Shown: positions 28,382-38,062, counted from the stretch's first letter. The stretch is DNA of 64,000 nt from Martelella sp. HB161492 (GCF_013184775.1 NZ_JAATVV010000001.1:248001-312000), one strand, 5' to 3'. The notes: generated from the letters alone by a model not told the origin. Program-made: numbers and translations.

Positions 28382-28470
28382 CACGGGACCGGAAGGGTCT
28401 GCCGCGACGGGCTTTTCAAGCCCTGCCGCCGCGGGCCCCGCCGCTTTCAGGTCCCGTGTCCCGAAAGCGG
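28382..28470 (+). promoter_or_regulatory. Structured leader of podJ with overlapping inverted repeats
   Basis: A perfect nine-base inverted repeat (cacgggacc 28382-28390 / ggtcccgtg 28450-28458) spans the region. Inside is a gggctt/aagccc hairpin (28409-28423). A second perfect eight-base repeat (ccgctttc 28441-28448 / gaaagcgg 28463-28470) encloses the first repeat's right arm and ends five bases before the podJ ATG at 28476. The two helices would form a pseudoknot or exclude each other, right at the ribosome site. Confidence 0.5.
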
Positions 28471-28475
28471 CCAGG

Positions 28476-31400
28476 ATGACGGAAAAAAGCATGAGAACCG
28501 AACGAACAGGCGAACGCTCCTCTCTTGATAGCCTCAGCCGCACGATTGAGGGACTGGAATCGCGACTGAGCGCGCTGATGACGGCCGATGAGAACACGCC
28601 GGAACAGCGCCCGGAATATCGCAATGAAGTTCGTCGCAGCCGTTCCCAGCTGGAAGAGGAATTTTCCCGCAGCGATCCGCCCCGCAGCTATCAGCGCCGC
28701 GACGAGCCCATGCAGAGCCAAAGCGCGCGCGTGGAAATGCAGGAAATCGGCCGCGCCCTTCGCGACATGCGCGTCCTGGTCCGTCAGGATTTCACGCTCA
28801 GCCTCAAATCGGAGCTTTCGGCCCTGCATGAGGCATTGAGCGACATCAGCGAACGCGCCGGATCGCGTCGACTTGACGATGAGACCCGCACCGAGCTTGC
28901 CCGCATTGCCGGCGGCATTGACTGGCTGATCACGCATCAGACCCCGGATGATGATCCGCGGCTGATGGCAGAATTCGATCATCTGAAGGAATTGCTGACC
29001 GGTCTTGCCAGCAGCCGCGCGGTCGAGCGCGTCGAAATGCGTGTCTCTGACCTGCAGGATCAGCTGCGCGACTTCTCCCCGCAGAAGATCGACGCCAATA
29101 TTGCCGCTCTCAGCGACGGCCTGACTGAAATCGGTGACCGTCTGGATCGCGATACCAGTCGCCGCTCGCTCACCGAGATCGAAGGCCGCCTGACAGCGCT
29201 TGCCAGCGCGATGGAAAAGCTTTGCGCCCACTATCCGCTTTCGGAACGCCGTTTCGATGAACAGTTCTATGACCTTGGCCGCCGCATCGAGGAGATTGGC
29301 CAGACCCTGAGCAGGCTCCAGAACGGCAACAGCTACAAGCGTGACAACGATCTCACCCGGATCGAGCAGAAGCTTTCGACCCTGTCGGACCAGGTCTCCA
29401 CGATCGAGCGATCGGCCGGCAATAATCGCGCCGCCGAACGCGCCGTGATCGAGCGTCTCGAAGCGCATGCCTATCGTCTTGAACAGCTCGGCAAGGGCGG
29501 CGACTACAGCCGCCTCGAAAGCCGGGTCGAACAGTTGACCGGACTTCTGGAAAGGCAGCTGCGCCAGCCTGTCTATCCGGCGGAACTGAGCAGAGCCATC
29601 GAGGCCCTGAATGGGAAGATCGACCGGTTTGATCCCGAGCGGACCAGCGAGGGCATCATCAAGCAGCTTTCGGCGCTCGATATCTCAGGCAAGCCGGTCA
29701 CGATCGACCTGTCTGAAACCGAAAGACGGATCAGCGAGAAGCTTGATGCGATCGATCTCGGTGCGACGGAAACACGCCTTGCCGCCCGCTTTGACGCGAT
29801 CGATCTCGACGGGCTCGAAGGCCGCATTTCCGATCAGCTCAGCGCCGTCGCCAAACGGCTGGAAAATAAAAGCTCAGCCGGTGAGGAAAAGGCTCTCGAA
29901 CGGCTTCAGCAGCAGGTTGCTGAACTGACCACAATGGTCAGCCGTCCGGCTCCGACCCTGCCGCTTGACGATATGGAACGCCGGATCGGCGAGCGCATTG
30001 ACGGGCTGATGGCCAGCAATGATGACTATATCATCGAAGCCGCCCGCCATGCCGCAGAAGAGGCGCTGCGCAACCACGCAGCCGGAACGGACCCGGCCGT
30101 CAATGATCAGTTGTCGGTGCTGAGTGCGCTGGTCAACGACCTGAAACAGCTTGAGACCATCAGCCGTTCAGGGTCCGGCGACGTCGCGATTTCCGACATT
30201 CACGCCACGCTGAACAGGATTGCCGGCCGGCTCGACACGCTGGAAGGAGATCAGGACAGTCCCGAGCCGACAGCGCAGCAGGACCGGCCGCGCTCCAGCT
30301 TTGCCGTGCTCGACGCCATTTTCGCCGCCAATGGCGAAGACGACGAGACGCGCGATCCGCCAGTACAGCGCACAACGGATGGCACTGCGGCTGCCGCCAA
30401 GGCCCCCGTGGCAACGGCGCCCGAGAAAAAGCGCGCCAGCCTGCCGACGCTGGACGCCATCTTCGCCGGCAACAAGGATGACGGCAAGCAGCCCGCGACC
30501 ACGGAAGCACAAAGTGCTGCAAGGGCGACCCCGGAAGATGGAGCGCAGGAGGCCGAAACGGCGGATGTGCTCAGCATCATCTCACGGGTCCGTGCCCAGC
30601 AGCTTGCCAGGCAGCGCAGCAATGAGCCACCTGCCCGCGCCGACATCAGCGATACCCGCAAACGTGAACCCGGCCGCCCCGCCGGCCTGAAACATGCCGA
30701 ATCGAACACGGTTCCGCGTCAGGACCTGATCGCCGCCGCACGCCGCGCCGCGCGCTCGGCGACCAGCCACAGCGCCGAGGCCATGAACGGCTCTTCGGGC
30801 CGGAAAGAAAAGAAAGACAGCGACGACGACAGTGCCCCTGCCGGAAAGGCAGAACGAGCCCGTTTCCGCCGCCCGGTCTTCCTCGCCGTCGGCGCAGTCC
30901 TGCTTGCCATCCTGGCGCTGCCGACCGGTGGAGAGCTTGTCTCACGCGTTCTGAAAGCATCGCCCGAAGCGCCTTCGAACACCACGTCAGACGCGACCCC
31001 GGCCGCACAGCCTGCCAGAACCGAAGTCACCCGCGCACCTGCCATCACAGCGCCGGCAACCACCGACAGCCTCCAGCCGGGTTTCAGCACCGACATGCGC
31101 GCAGCCGATTCGGCCAGTTTTGACATGACCGGTCCCGACAAAAGCGTCGTCACCGGCAGCATCAAGCCGGACCAGGCGCTGATCGACCAGACGGCCGCAG
31201 CACTTGGCGCCAAATCCGCGCCAGCCGTTGCCGCAAAGACACCCCGCGCCCAGGACGATGCCGCAGCCGCCGGGCAGACGATCGCCACGACCACGGCGCA
31301 GAGTGACAGCGAAATCAACAGCAAGACAGTGCTGGACACGCTTGCGGCAACCGCCCCGGAGCCGTCTGAAGACAGTGTGCCTGCTCTTGCGGTTCCGGAC

Positions 31401-32240
31401 GGGCTCAGCCCTGCGCCGCTCGTCACTGCGGCCAAGGCGGGAGATCCGCGTGCCTTCTACGAGATCGCCGGTCTCTACCAGGCCGGAACGGCATTGCCGA
31501 AAGATCCGGATGCGGCGCGCAACTGGTTCGAACAGGCCGCTGCAGGCGGTCTGATCCCGGCGGATTTCCAGCTTGGCAGCATTTATGAAAAAGGCATCGG
31601 CACAGCAGCCGATCCGGCACGCGCCGTCGACTATTATCGCAAGGCCGCCGAAGCCGGCAACGTCAGCGCCATGCACAATCTTGCCGTGATGCTGGCCAAT
31701 GGCGCATCGGGTACGCAGAACTTTGCCGAGGCAGACCGCTGGTTCGAGGAAGCTGCCAATCACGGCGTCTCCGACAGCCAGTTCAACCTCGCCATCCTCT
31801 ATGCCCGCGGCGCCGGCATGGCCCAGGATCTGGTGCAATCCTACAAATGGTTCGCCATCGCCGCTGAAGGTGGGGACAAGGATGCAGCCTCCCGCCGCGA
31901 TGAAGTGGCAGCCGCGCTGTCGAAGAGCGAGCTTGCGGAAGCCCGCAAGGCTGTCCAGGACTTTCATGCTGATCCGATCGACACCAGTGCCAATACGGTC
32001 GATATTCCTTCGGACTGGCAGCAGCCCCGCCCCTTGAGTGCGGAAGAGCGCAAGAAGGTGGTCAGCCAGGTGCAGAACCTGCTCAATCAGGCCGGCTTCG
32101 ACGCCGGTCCGGTGGACGGGCTGATGGGGGCGAAAACGGCCGCAGCCGTGATGGCCTATCAGCGCTCGCTGGCGCTGCCTGTCGATGGTGATGTGACGCC
32201 CGAACTCCTCAATCGGCTGAAATCCGGCCAAAGCGCCTGA
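28476..32240 (+). CDS. podJ: PodJ-like polar localisation factor
   Basis: A 1254-residue polar scaffold. Residues 1-600 are largely coiled-coil, with repeated motifs such as DAIDL. A short duplicated motif (LDAIFA near 610 and 656) is in a Pro/Ala-rich linker. One membrane helix (RRPVFLAVGAVLLAILALP) is at about 798-817, followed by a Ser/Thr/Ala-rich periplasmic region. Sel1-type repeats (985-1125, for example ARNWFEQAAAGGLIPADFQL) and a C-terminal peptidoglycan-binding domain (1188-1252, VQNLLNQAGFDAGPVDGL) complete it. This order and length match Agrobacterium PodJ, which organises the old pole and polar growth. An alternative start is ATG 28491, which has the better ribosome site GGAAAA. 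Confidence 0.92.
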   Translation: MTEKSMRTERTGERSSLDSLSRTIEGLESRLSALMTADENTPEQRPEYRNEVRRSRSQLEEEFSRSDPPRSYQRRDEPMQSQSARVEMQEIGRALRDMRVLVRQDFTLSLKSELSALHEALSDISERAGSRRLDDETRTELARIAGGIDWLITHQTPDDDPRLMAEFDHLKELLTGLASSRAVERVEMRVSDLQDQLRDFSPQKIDANIAALSDGLTEIGDRLDRDTSRRSLTEIEGRLTALASAMEKLCAHYPLSERRFDEQFYDLGRRIEEIGQTLSRLQNGNSYKRDNDLTRIEQKLSTLSDQVSTIERSAGNNRAAERAVIERLEAHAYRLEQLGKGGDYSRLESRVEQLTGLLERQLRQPVYPAELSRAIEALNGKIDRFDPERTSEGIIKQLSALDISGKPVTIDLSETERRISEKLDAIDLGATETRLAARFDAIDLDGLEGRISDQLSAVAKRLENKSSAGEEKALERLQQQVAELTTMVSRPAPTLPLDDMERRIGERIDGLMASNDDYIIEAARHAAEEALRNHAAGTDPAVNDQLSVLSALVNDLKQLETISRSGSGDVAISDIHATLNRIAGRLDTLEGDQDSPEPTAQQDRPRSSFAVLDAIFAANGEDDETRDPPVQRTTDGTAAAAKAPVATAPEKKRASLPTLDAIFAGNKDDGKQPATTEAQSAARATPEDGAQEAETADVLSIISRVRAQQLARQRSNEPPARADISDTRKREPGRPAGLKHAESNTVPRQDLIAAARRAARSATSHSAEAMNGSSGRKEKKDSDDDSAPAGKAERARFRRPVFLAVGAVLLAILALPTGGELVSRVLKASPEAPSNTTSDATPAAQPARTEVTRAPAITAPATTDSLQPGFSTDMRAADSASFDMTGPDKSVVTGSIKPDQALIDQTAAALGAKSAPAVAAKTPRAQDDAAAAGQTIATTTAQSDSEINSKTVLDTLAATAPEPSEDSVPALAVPDGLSPAPLVTAAKAGDPRAFYEIAGLYQAGTALPKDPDAARNWFEQAAAGGLIPADFQLGSIYEKGIGTAADPARAVDYYRKAAEAGNVSAMHNLAVMLANGASGTQNFAEADRWFEEAANHGVSDSQFNLAILYARGAGMAQDLVQSYKWFAIAAEGGDKDAASRRDEVAAALSKSELAEARKAVQDFHADPIDTSANTVDIPSDWQQPRPLSAEERKKVVSQVQNLLNQAGFDAGPVDGLMGAKTAAAVMAYQRSLALPVDGDVTPELLNRLKSGQSA

Positions 32241-32248
32241 CGGCAGAA

Positions 32249-32269
32249 AAGCGCGCGGCCGACGCGCTT
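32249..32269 (+). terminator. Weak stem-loop after podJ
   Basis: aagcgcg (32249-32255) and cgcgctt (32263-32269) form a seven-base perfect stem with a seven-base loop, nine bases after the podJ stop. No T-run follows. Confidence 0.4.
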
Positions 32270-32394
32270 ACGGGTTGATTGACTTGACTGCCTATCAGGC
32301 GCATTAAGAACGAACCCGTCCACTCGCCAGGGACAGAAAAGCGTCAGCGTCGCGCGCGCGAGATCGGGTAAAACCGTGCATTCGAGGAAAGTCC

Positions 32395-33321
32395 GTGACG
32401 ATCTATCTTCCGATCGCCGAACTGTCGGTCAACATTTTTATCATCCTCGGCATGGGAGCAGCTGTCGGGTTCCTCTCGGGCATGTTCGGTGTGGGGGGCG
32501 GTTTTCTGATCACGCCGCTGCTGATTTTCTATCACATCCCGCCCGTGGTCGCCGTTGCAACCGGCACAAGCCAGGTGGTTGCGTCTTCGGTCTCCGGCAC
32601 CATCACCCATTTCCGCCGCGGTTCTCTGGACCTGAAGCTCGGCTCCGTGCTGCTGACCGGCGGTATCGTCGGTGCCACAATCGGCATCTGGCTGTTTTCG
32701 CTGCTGCGCCGGCTCGGCCAGCTCGATCTCGTCGTGTCGATCCTCTATGTCGTGCTGCTGACCTCCATCGGGTCGCTGATGATGGTTGAGAGCGTGCGCG
32801 CGATCCGCCGCGCGGCGATGAAGCAGCCCGTGCAGCTGCGCCGCCCGGGACAGCATAACTGGATCCACCGCCTGCCCTTCAAGATGCGCTTCAAAAAATC
32901 GAAGCTTTATCTCAGCGTCATTCCGGTGCTGCTTCTGGGCGCGACGATCGGTGTCATGACCTCCGCCCTCGGCATTGGCGGCGGCTTCATCATGGTGCCG
33001 GCGATGATCTATCTGCTGCGCATCCCGACCAACATCGTCGTCGGCACCTCGCTGTTCCAGATCATTTTTGTCTCCGCCTACACCACCGTCGTGCAGGCCA
33101 CCACCAACTATTCGGTCGATATCGTTCTCGCCGCGACCCTGATGATTTCGAGCGTGGTCGGTGCGCAATATGGCGTGCGCGTCGGCCAGAAGCTGAAAGG
33201 CGAACAGCTGCGCGCGCTGCTGGCGCTGCTGATTCTGGCTGTCGGCATCCGCCTCGCCTTCAACCTCGTCATCACGCCCGGCGATTTCTATTCGGTTGTC
33301 TTTGCGGGGGCGCCGGAATGA
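32395..33321 (+). CDS. TSUP-family (TauE/SafE) anion exporter
   Basis: A 308-residue membrane protein, GTG start 32395 after GAGGAAAG. VGFLSGMFGVGGGFLITPLLI is the TauE/SafE signature, repeated in the second half as IGVMTSALGIGGGFIMVPAMI. Members export sulfite, sulfoacetate or similar anions. The next gene overlaps its stop (ATGA), and TSUP-TIGR02186 pairs recur in alphaproteobacteria. Confidence 0.92.
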   Translation: MTIYLPIAELSVNIFIILGMGAAVGFLSGMFGVGGGFLITPLLIFYHIPPVVAVATGTSQVVASSVSGTITHFRRGSLDLKLGSVLLTGGIVGATIGIWLFSLLRRLGQLDLVVSILYVVLLTSIGSLMMVESVRAIRRAAMKQPVQLRRPGQHNWIHRLPFKMRFKKSKLYLSVIPVLLLGATIGVMTSALGIGGGFIMVPAMIYLLRIPTNIVVGTSLFQIIFVSAYTTVVQATTNYSVDIVLAATLMISSVVGAQYGVRVGQKLKGEQLRALLALLILAVGIRLAFNLVITPGDFYSVVFAGAPE

Positions 33322-34127
33322 GAGCCTTGCTTGCCGCCGCCGTTCTCCTGCTGCCGCTTGCCGGGATCGCATCTGCGCAGGTCCCGACCGCGCCGCCTGC
33401 CGATACCACGGCCCTGCCGGCAGAATCGCTGGAACTTGGCACGTCAACCAGCGAGATCGCCATCACATCGGATTTCTCCGGGGCAACGCTGACCGTTTTC
33501 GGCGCCGTTAACAATGCCAGGCCCAAGCTTCTGAAAGACGGCGATTATGACATCGTCGTGGTGCTGGAAGGCCCGAAGGCCCAGGCCGATGTCCGCGAGA
33601 AAGACCGCTTCTTCGGCATCTGGATCAACCGCAAGGCAGTAACCTTCGGTCAGGTCCCGCGATTTTATTCCATCTCCAGCACAAAACCGCTGAACGAGAT
33701 TTCCAGCGATGCAGCGATGATCAATCAGGGCATCGGCATCAACAATCTCAGGCTTCCCGCAATCAACTATGTCGGCTCGGCCTCCGACATCCCGCAATTT
33801 CGTGATGCCCTGCTCCGGCTGAATAGTGGCCATGGGCTCTACAATGCCGATGAGCATGGCGTGAAATTCGTCTCCAACAGCCTGTTCCGCGCCAGCCTGA
33901 TGATTTCGGTCAACATTCCCGAAGGCCCTCACAGTGTTGAGGCCTTCCTCTATCGCAACGGCGAGCTGATCGCGACGGCGGGCCTGCCGCTGCGCGTGGT
34001 CAAGACAGGACTGGAACAGCAGCTCACCGAGGCAGCCCACAACCACCCCCTGCCCTACGGGCTGGCAACCGTGGCGCTGGCGCTGCTGTCAGGCTGGATC
34101 GCCAGCGTCATATTCCGCAAGCCGTGA
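33318..34127 (+). CDS. TIGR02186-family TSUP-associated membrane-anchored protein
   Basis: A 269-residue protein with signal peptide (1-20, ending ASA) and a C-terminal membrane helix (ATVALALLSGWIASVIF). The body contains ESLELGTSTSEIAITSDFSGATLTVFGAVNN and EGPHSVEAFLYRNGELIATAGLPLRVVKTGLE, typical of TIGR02186. It probably cooperates with the overlapping TSUP exporter in the periplasm; the exact role is unknown. Confidence 0.88.
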   Translation: MRALLAAAVLLLPLAGIASAQVPTAPPADTTALPAESLELGTSTSEIAITSDFSGATLTVFGAVNNARPKLLKDGDYDIVVVLEGPKAQADVREKDRFFGIWINRKAVTFGQVPRFYSISSTKPLNEISSDAAMINQGIGINNLRLPAINYVGSASDIPQFRDALLRLNSGHGLYNADEHGVKFVSNSLFRASLMISVNIPEGPHSVEAFLYRNGELIATAGLPLRVVKTGLEQQLTEAAHNHPLPYGLATVALALLSGWIASVIFRKP

Positions 34128-34134
34128 ATGGATA

Positions 34135-34848
34135 TCAGCCGGACAACCGGTTGAACGGCAGGGAATAAACCCGGTCCGCGCCAAGCAGATGGACAGTCAG
34201 CCGGTCTTTCGCAAACAGGCCGGCAAAGGCGCGGTGCTTCAGGTCCAACCCGCCAGCAAGCGTGGCAAAGGCAGGCAGCATCAGCCGTTTGTCGTCCATG
34301 GCAAAGCATGGGCGGCGCACGTTTTTGTCGCGGCGGCGCAGCGTCGCCGACGGGTGAAGATGGCCGCAGATCTCGGCGAGACCGGGCCCTGGCTCATGGC
34401 GAAAGCAAAGCCCGGCAAAATCCCATTGATCCAGAGCCCGGCCGGGAAGATCTGCCACGCCATCGGGATCATGATTGCCATTGATCCAGACCCAGTCACG
34501 CCCTTCCACCAGCCCGGACAGGAGCTGGCGGGAATGATCCTGCATTTCGGCGGATCCGCGTCGATCGTGAAAGCTGTCGCCAAGCGAAACAACGCGCTGC
34601 GGCTGATAGCGGTCAATGACGGACGCCAGTCGCGACAGCGAAAGGCGCGTATCATAGGGCGGCAGAAGCGAACCGCGCCGGGCGTGCGCCGCACCGCGCT
34701 CCAGATGCAGATCGGAGACCACCAGCAGCGACAGTTCAGGAAAGAACGCCGCGCCCGAAGGATCGCAAACGAGGGCATGACCGCAGAACGCGCCCGTCGC
34801 AGTCATGGTCCCAATGCGCGCCTCGTCCTGCCTCGCATTCATTTTCAT
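34135..34848 (-). CDS. pdeM: Ligase-associated DNA damage response endonuclease PdeM
   Basis: A 237-residue metallophosphoesterase with SDLHLE (Asp46, His48), GDSFHD, NGNHD and CGHLHP, the full calcineurin-like metal set. It belongs to the family encoded with a DExH helicase and often with an ATP-dependent ligase and an exonuclease in DNA-damage-response clusters. Its start overlaps the helicase stop (ATGA). The ligase and exonuclease genes are not in the window. Confidence 0.93.
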   Translation of the reverse strand: MKMNARQDEARIGTMTATGAFCGHALVCDPSGAAFFPELSLLVVSDLHLERGAAHARRGSLLPPYDTRLSLSRLASVIDRYQPQRVVSLGDSFHDRRGSAEMQDHSRQLLSGLVEGRDWVWINGNHDPDGVADLPGRALDQWDFAGLCFRHEPGPGLAEICGHLHPSATLRRRDKNVRRPCFAMDDKRLMLPAFATLAGGLDLKHRAFAGLFAKDRLTVHLLGADRVYSLPFNRLSG

Positions 34849-37379
34849 GCGTCCGTCTCACCGATTGCGGCCAGAATATCCTCAACCGCCTCATTTAGCA
34901 GTTGATCGCCTGCACCGCCATTCACACTCTCGCGGCCGATCTCCAGAAGAACCGGTATCGCAAGTGGCGACACCCGTGCCAGCCGATAATGGCTCAGATG
35001 CCCCTTTATCCGCTTCAGCATGGCACCGAGCCGGGCGATATCGAGCAGCCCGGCGGCGGCATCGGCGCGCGTGGCCTCGAGCAGGATATGGTCCGGCTCA
35101 TGGCTTCTGAGCACGTCATAGACGAGATCGGTCGAGACCGTCACCTGCCGTCCGCTCTTTTCTTTGCCCGGATGCCGCCTTTCGATCAGGCCGGCAATCA
35201 CCGCGCAGTTGCGGAAGGACCGTTTCAGCATGAAGCTTTCATCAAGCCAGGCTTCCAGATCATCGCCCAGCATGTCCTCGTCAAAAAGATCGGCAAGTCT
35301 CAGCGACCGCGCCGCAATCATCGCACCCAGATCCTCAAGGCCCCAGACCGCGATCGAGTAATCGGTCGAGACAAAGCCGAGCGGCTGGGCACCGAGGCGC
35401 TCAAGCCGCCTGGTCAAAAGCATGCCGAGCGTCTGATGCGCCAGCCGCCCCTCGAAGGGATAGGCGACCAGATAGAAGCGGCTTGCCAGCGGAAAGGTCT
35501 CGATCAGCAGCTCATCCCGCTTCGGCAGATGCGAATGCTCGCTTTGCAGGCGCAGCCATTCCCGCACGGCAGGCGGCAGAACCGCACGGCGCGCGGGATC
35601 ATCCAGCATGGCGCGCACGCCGTCTGCCAGATAGGTCGACAGCGGAAACTTGCCCCCGGCATAGGCCGGGATCTTCGGATCGGCTGCATAGGCGGCAGAG
35701 GCCAGACACTCGTTCTCCCGCAAGCCCTCAAAACGCAGGACCTTGCCGGCGAAGAGAAACGTATCGCCCGGCGTCAGCCCTTCGACGAAATATTCCTCCA
35801 GCTGCCCCAGAACCGGACCGCCGCGCGCGGCAGCGCTGCGCTTGCCGGGCTTCACCATGCGGATATTCAGCATCGGCATCTCGATGATGGTACCGATGTT
35901 CAGACGGTATTGCCGGGCGATCTCAGGATTGGCGATCCGCCACAGCCCGTCCTTTTGGCGGCGGATCTTGGCATAGCGCTCATAGGCGCGCAGCGCATAG
36001 CCGCCGGTGGCAACAAAATCCACCACGCGCTCAAACGTGGTCCGGGTCAGATGCCGGTAGGGCATGGCGGAAATCACCTCGGCAAACAGCGCCTCGGCCG
36101 CAAAGGGTGCCGCACAGGCCATGCCAAGCACATGCTGCGCCAGGACATCGAGCGCACCCGCGCCAATGGGGCTGGTATCCTGCGCGCCGACATAATTGGC
36201 ATCGAGCGCCGCCTGGCACTCCATCACCTCGAAACGGTTGGCGGGAACGAGAATGGCACGGCTCGGTTCATCCATGCGGTGATTGGCGCGGCCGATACGC
36301 TGGGCCAGCCGGCTCGCTCCCTTCGGCGCGCCGACATGGATGACGAGATCGACATCGCCCCAGTCAATACCGAGATCCAGCGTCGATGTGGCGACGACGG
36401 CGCGCAGACGCCCGGCCGCCATCGCCGCCTCGACCTTGCGGCGCTGGCCGGCATCCAGCGAGCCATGATGCAGGGCAATCGGCAGATTATCCTCGTTGAT
36501 CGTCCATAATTCCTGAAACAGCAGCTCGGCCTGCGAACGGGTGTTGACGAAGATCAGCGTCATCGTCCGCCGCTTGAGTTCGCCATAGACATCCGCCACC
36601 GCATAGCGGGCGGAATGGCCTGACCAGGGAATCCGCTCGGAGGCGCTCAGAATAGTGATCTCGGGCCTGGCGCCGCCGGCAACCGTGATCAGCCCGGCAT
36701 GGGGCGGATCATCCTCATCGCCATCCTGCGGTTTCAGCCAGCGCTGCAGCTCCATCGGATCAGACACGGTTGCCGACAGACCGATCGCCGTCATCTTCGG
36801 CGCCAGCCGGCGCAGCCGGGCAAGGCCGAGCGCCAGAAGATGCCCGCGCTTGGAGGTCACCAGCGAATGCAGCTCGTCGAAAATCACATAGCGGAGATCG
36901 GCAAAGAAACGATCCGCATCGGTTCCGGCAATCAGCAGAGCGAGCTGCTCGGGCGTGGTCAGCAGGATGTCCGGCGGTCTCAGCTTCTGGCGCTGCCGCT
37001 TGGCCTGCGGCGTATCACCCGTGCGGGTTTCGATCGCGACAGGCAATCCCATGTCAGTGACCGGGGTTTCGAGATTGCGGGCAATATCGACGGCCAGCGC
37101 CTTCAGCGGTGAGATATAGAGCGTGTGAATACCGGGGGGCCGGGTGCCGGGCTTCGCCTTTCCCCGGGCGGCAAGATCGACAAGGCTTGGCAGAAAGCCG
37201 GCCAGCGTCTTGCCCGCTCCTGTCGGCGCGATCAGCAGCATATCCTCGCCGGCGCCGGCGCGATCCAGCAATGACAGCTGATGCGGGCGCGGCTGCCAGC
37301 CCTTTGCCTTGAACCAGACGGCGAAGCGCTCCGGCAAGACCGCCGCCGCGGAAAGCGGGATTGTTTCCGTTTCGTTCAT
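34845..37379 (-). CDS. Ligase-associated DExH-box DNA helicase (Lhr family)
   Basis: An 844-residue superfamily 2 helicase. Walker A APTGAGKT at 51-58, DELH at 168-171, SAT at 202-204, then helicase domain 2 with FVNTRSQAELLFQELW, LHHGSL and QRIGRANHRMDEPS. A long C-terminal DUF4158/Lhr-type region follows. The ATG at 37379 (MNETETIPLS) gives the family N-terminus; a longer frame extends into the adjacent YitT gene and is rejected. PdeM follows with an overlap, so the two probably act in one repair pathway. Confidence 0.93.
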   Translation of the reverse strand: MNETETIPLSAAAVLPERFAVWFKAKGWQPRPHQLSLLDRAGAGEDMLLIAPTGAGKTLAGFLPSLVDLAARGKAKPGTRPPGIHTLYISPLKALAVDIARNLETPVTDMGLPVAIETRTGDTPQAKRQRQKLRPPDILLTTPEQLALLIAGTDADRFFADLRYVIFDELHSLVTSKRGHLLALGLARLRRLAPKMTAIGLSATVSDPMELQRWLKPQDGDEDDPPHAGLITVAGGARPEITILSASERIPWSGHSARYAVADVYGELKRRTMTLIFVNTRSQAELLFQELWTINEDNLPIALHHGSLDAGQRRKVEAAMAAGRLRAVVATSTLDLGIDWGDVDLVIHVGAPKGASRLAQRIGRANHRMDEPSRAILVPANRFEVMECQAALDANYVGAQDTSPIGAGALDVLAQHVLGMACAAPFAAEALFAEVISAMPYRHLTRTTFERVVDFVATGGYALRAYERYAKIRRQKDGLWRIANPEIARQYRLNIGTIIEMPMLNIRMVKPGKRSAAARGGPVLGQLEEYFVEGLTPGDTFLFAGKVLRFEGLRENECLASAAYAADPKIPAYAGGKFPLSTYLADGVRAMLDDPARRAVLPPAVREWLRLQSEHSHLPKRDELLIETFPLASRFYLVAYPFEGRLAHQTLGMLLTRRLERLGAQPLGFVSTDYSIAVWGLEDLGAMIAARSLRLADLFDEDMLGDDLEAWLDESFMLKRSFRNCAVIAGLIERRHPGKEKSGRQVTVSTDLVYDVLRSHEPDHILLEATRADAAAGLLDIARLGAMLKRIKGHLSHYRLARVSPLAIPVLLEIGRESVNGGAGDQLLNEAVEDILAAIGETDA

Positions 37380-37426
37380 GGCGTCACCATGACAGAAGCC
37401 GCGGCAAATGCCAGCGCCAAATCGCC

Positions 37427-38062
37427 TTACATGGCAATATAGCGGTCGCGCCGATGGTTGATGGCCAGGACGACATTGATCACCACGGCACCGACAACCG
37501 AGCAAATGATGATCAGGGGGCTGGCGACGAAGAAGGAGGCAATCAGCACCATGCCATCGAGGCAGAACTGGATATAGCCCGCCTTGATGCCGAAGCGGTC
37601 CTGAATATAGAGCGCCAGTATGCCGAAACCGCCGAGGCTGGCGCCATGACGGAACAGCACCAGCAGCCCCGCCCCGACAAGAATGCCGCCAAACAGCGCT
37701 CCGGCCAGCGGATGGGTATCGCCGAGCACCAGAAACCGCGGCACGATCGCCGTCAGCAGCGAGGTCAGGCCGACGGCCGCAAAGGTCTTGAAGGTGAAGA
37801 ACAGCCCAAGCCGGCGCCAGGCAAAATAGTAAAACGGCAGATTGACGACAAAGAAAGCGAGGCCGAAGCTGATCCCCGTTGCATAAAAGGCGAGAAAGGC
37901 AAGGCCCGCCGTGCCGCCGGTCAGAAGCCCGCCGGCTTTGAGCACCAGAATGCCCATGCAATTCAGCATGGAGCCTGTGACAAGCCCCTGCAGATCCTCA
38001 AGAAAGGAATGGTTTTCCGGCGTGGAGATGGTGATGCCGGACAAGAATCTGTTCTCGGACAA
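37427..38062 (-). CDS. YitT-family membrane protein, copy 1 (probable TTG start)
   Basis: A 211-residue protein with five or six helices. GGLLTGGTAGLAFLAFYATG and ASLGGFGILALYIQDRFGIKAGYIQFCLDG match the neighbouring paralogue. No suitable ATG exists; TTG 38062 has GGAG ten bases upstream and gives nearly the same length (211) as the paralogue (210). YitT proteins are uncharacterised membrane proteins, some linked to metabolite transport. Confidence 0.82.
   Translation of the reverse strand: MSENRFLSGITISTPENHSFLEDLQGLVTGSMLNCMGILVLKAGGLLTGGTAGLAFLAFYATGISFGLAFFVVNLPFYYFAWRRLGLFFTFKTFAAVGLTSLLTAIVPRFLVLGDTHPLAGALFGGILVGAGLLVLFRHGASLGGFGILALYIQDRFGIKAGYIQFCLDGMVLIASFFVASPLIIICSVVGAVVINVVLAINHRRDRYIAM

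Noticed and set aside
30987-32231. A 414-codon frame antisense to the 3' part of podJ
   Set aside because: Sel1 and peptidoglycan-binding motifs are on the plus strand; the antisense frame is a shadow.
37380-37961. A long N-terminal extension of the helicase frame
   Set aside because: It overlaps the YitT copy 1 gene in another frame and does not match helicase N-termini; ATG 37379 gives the family start.
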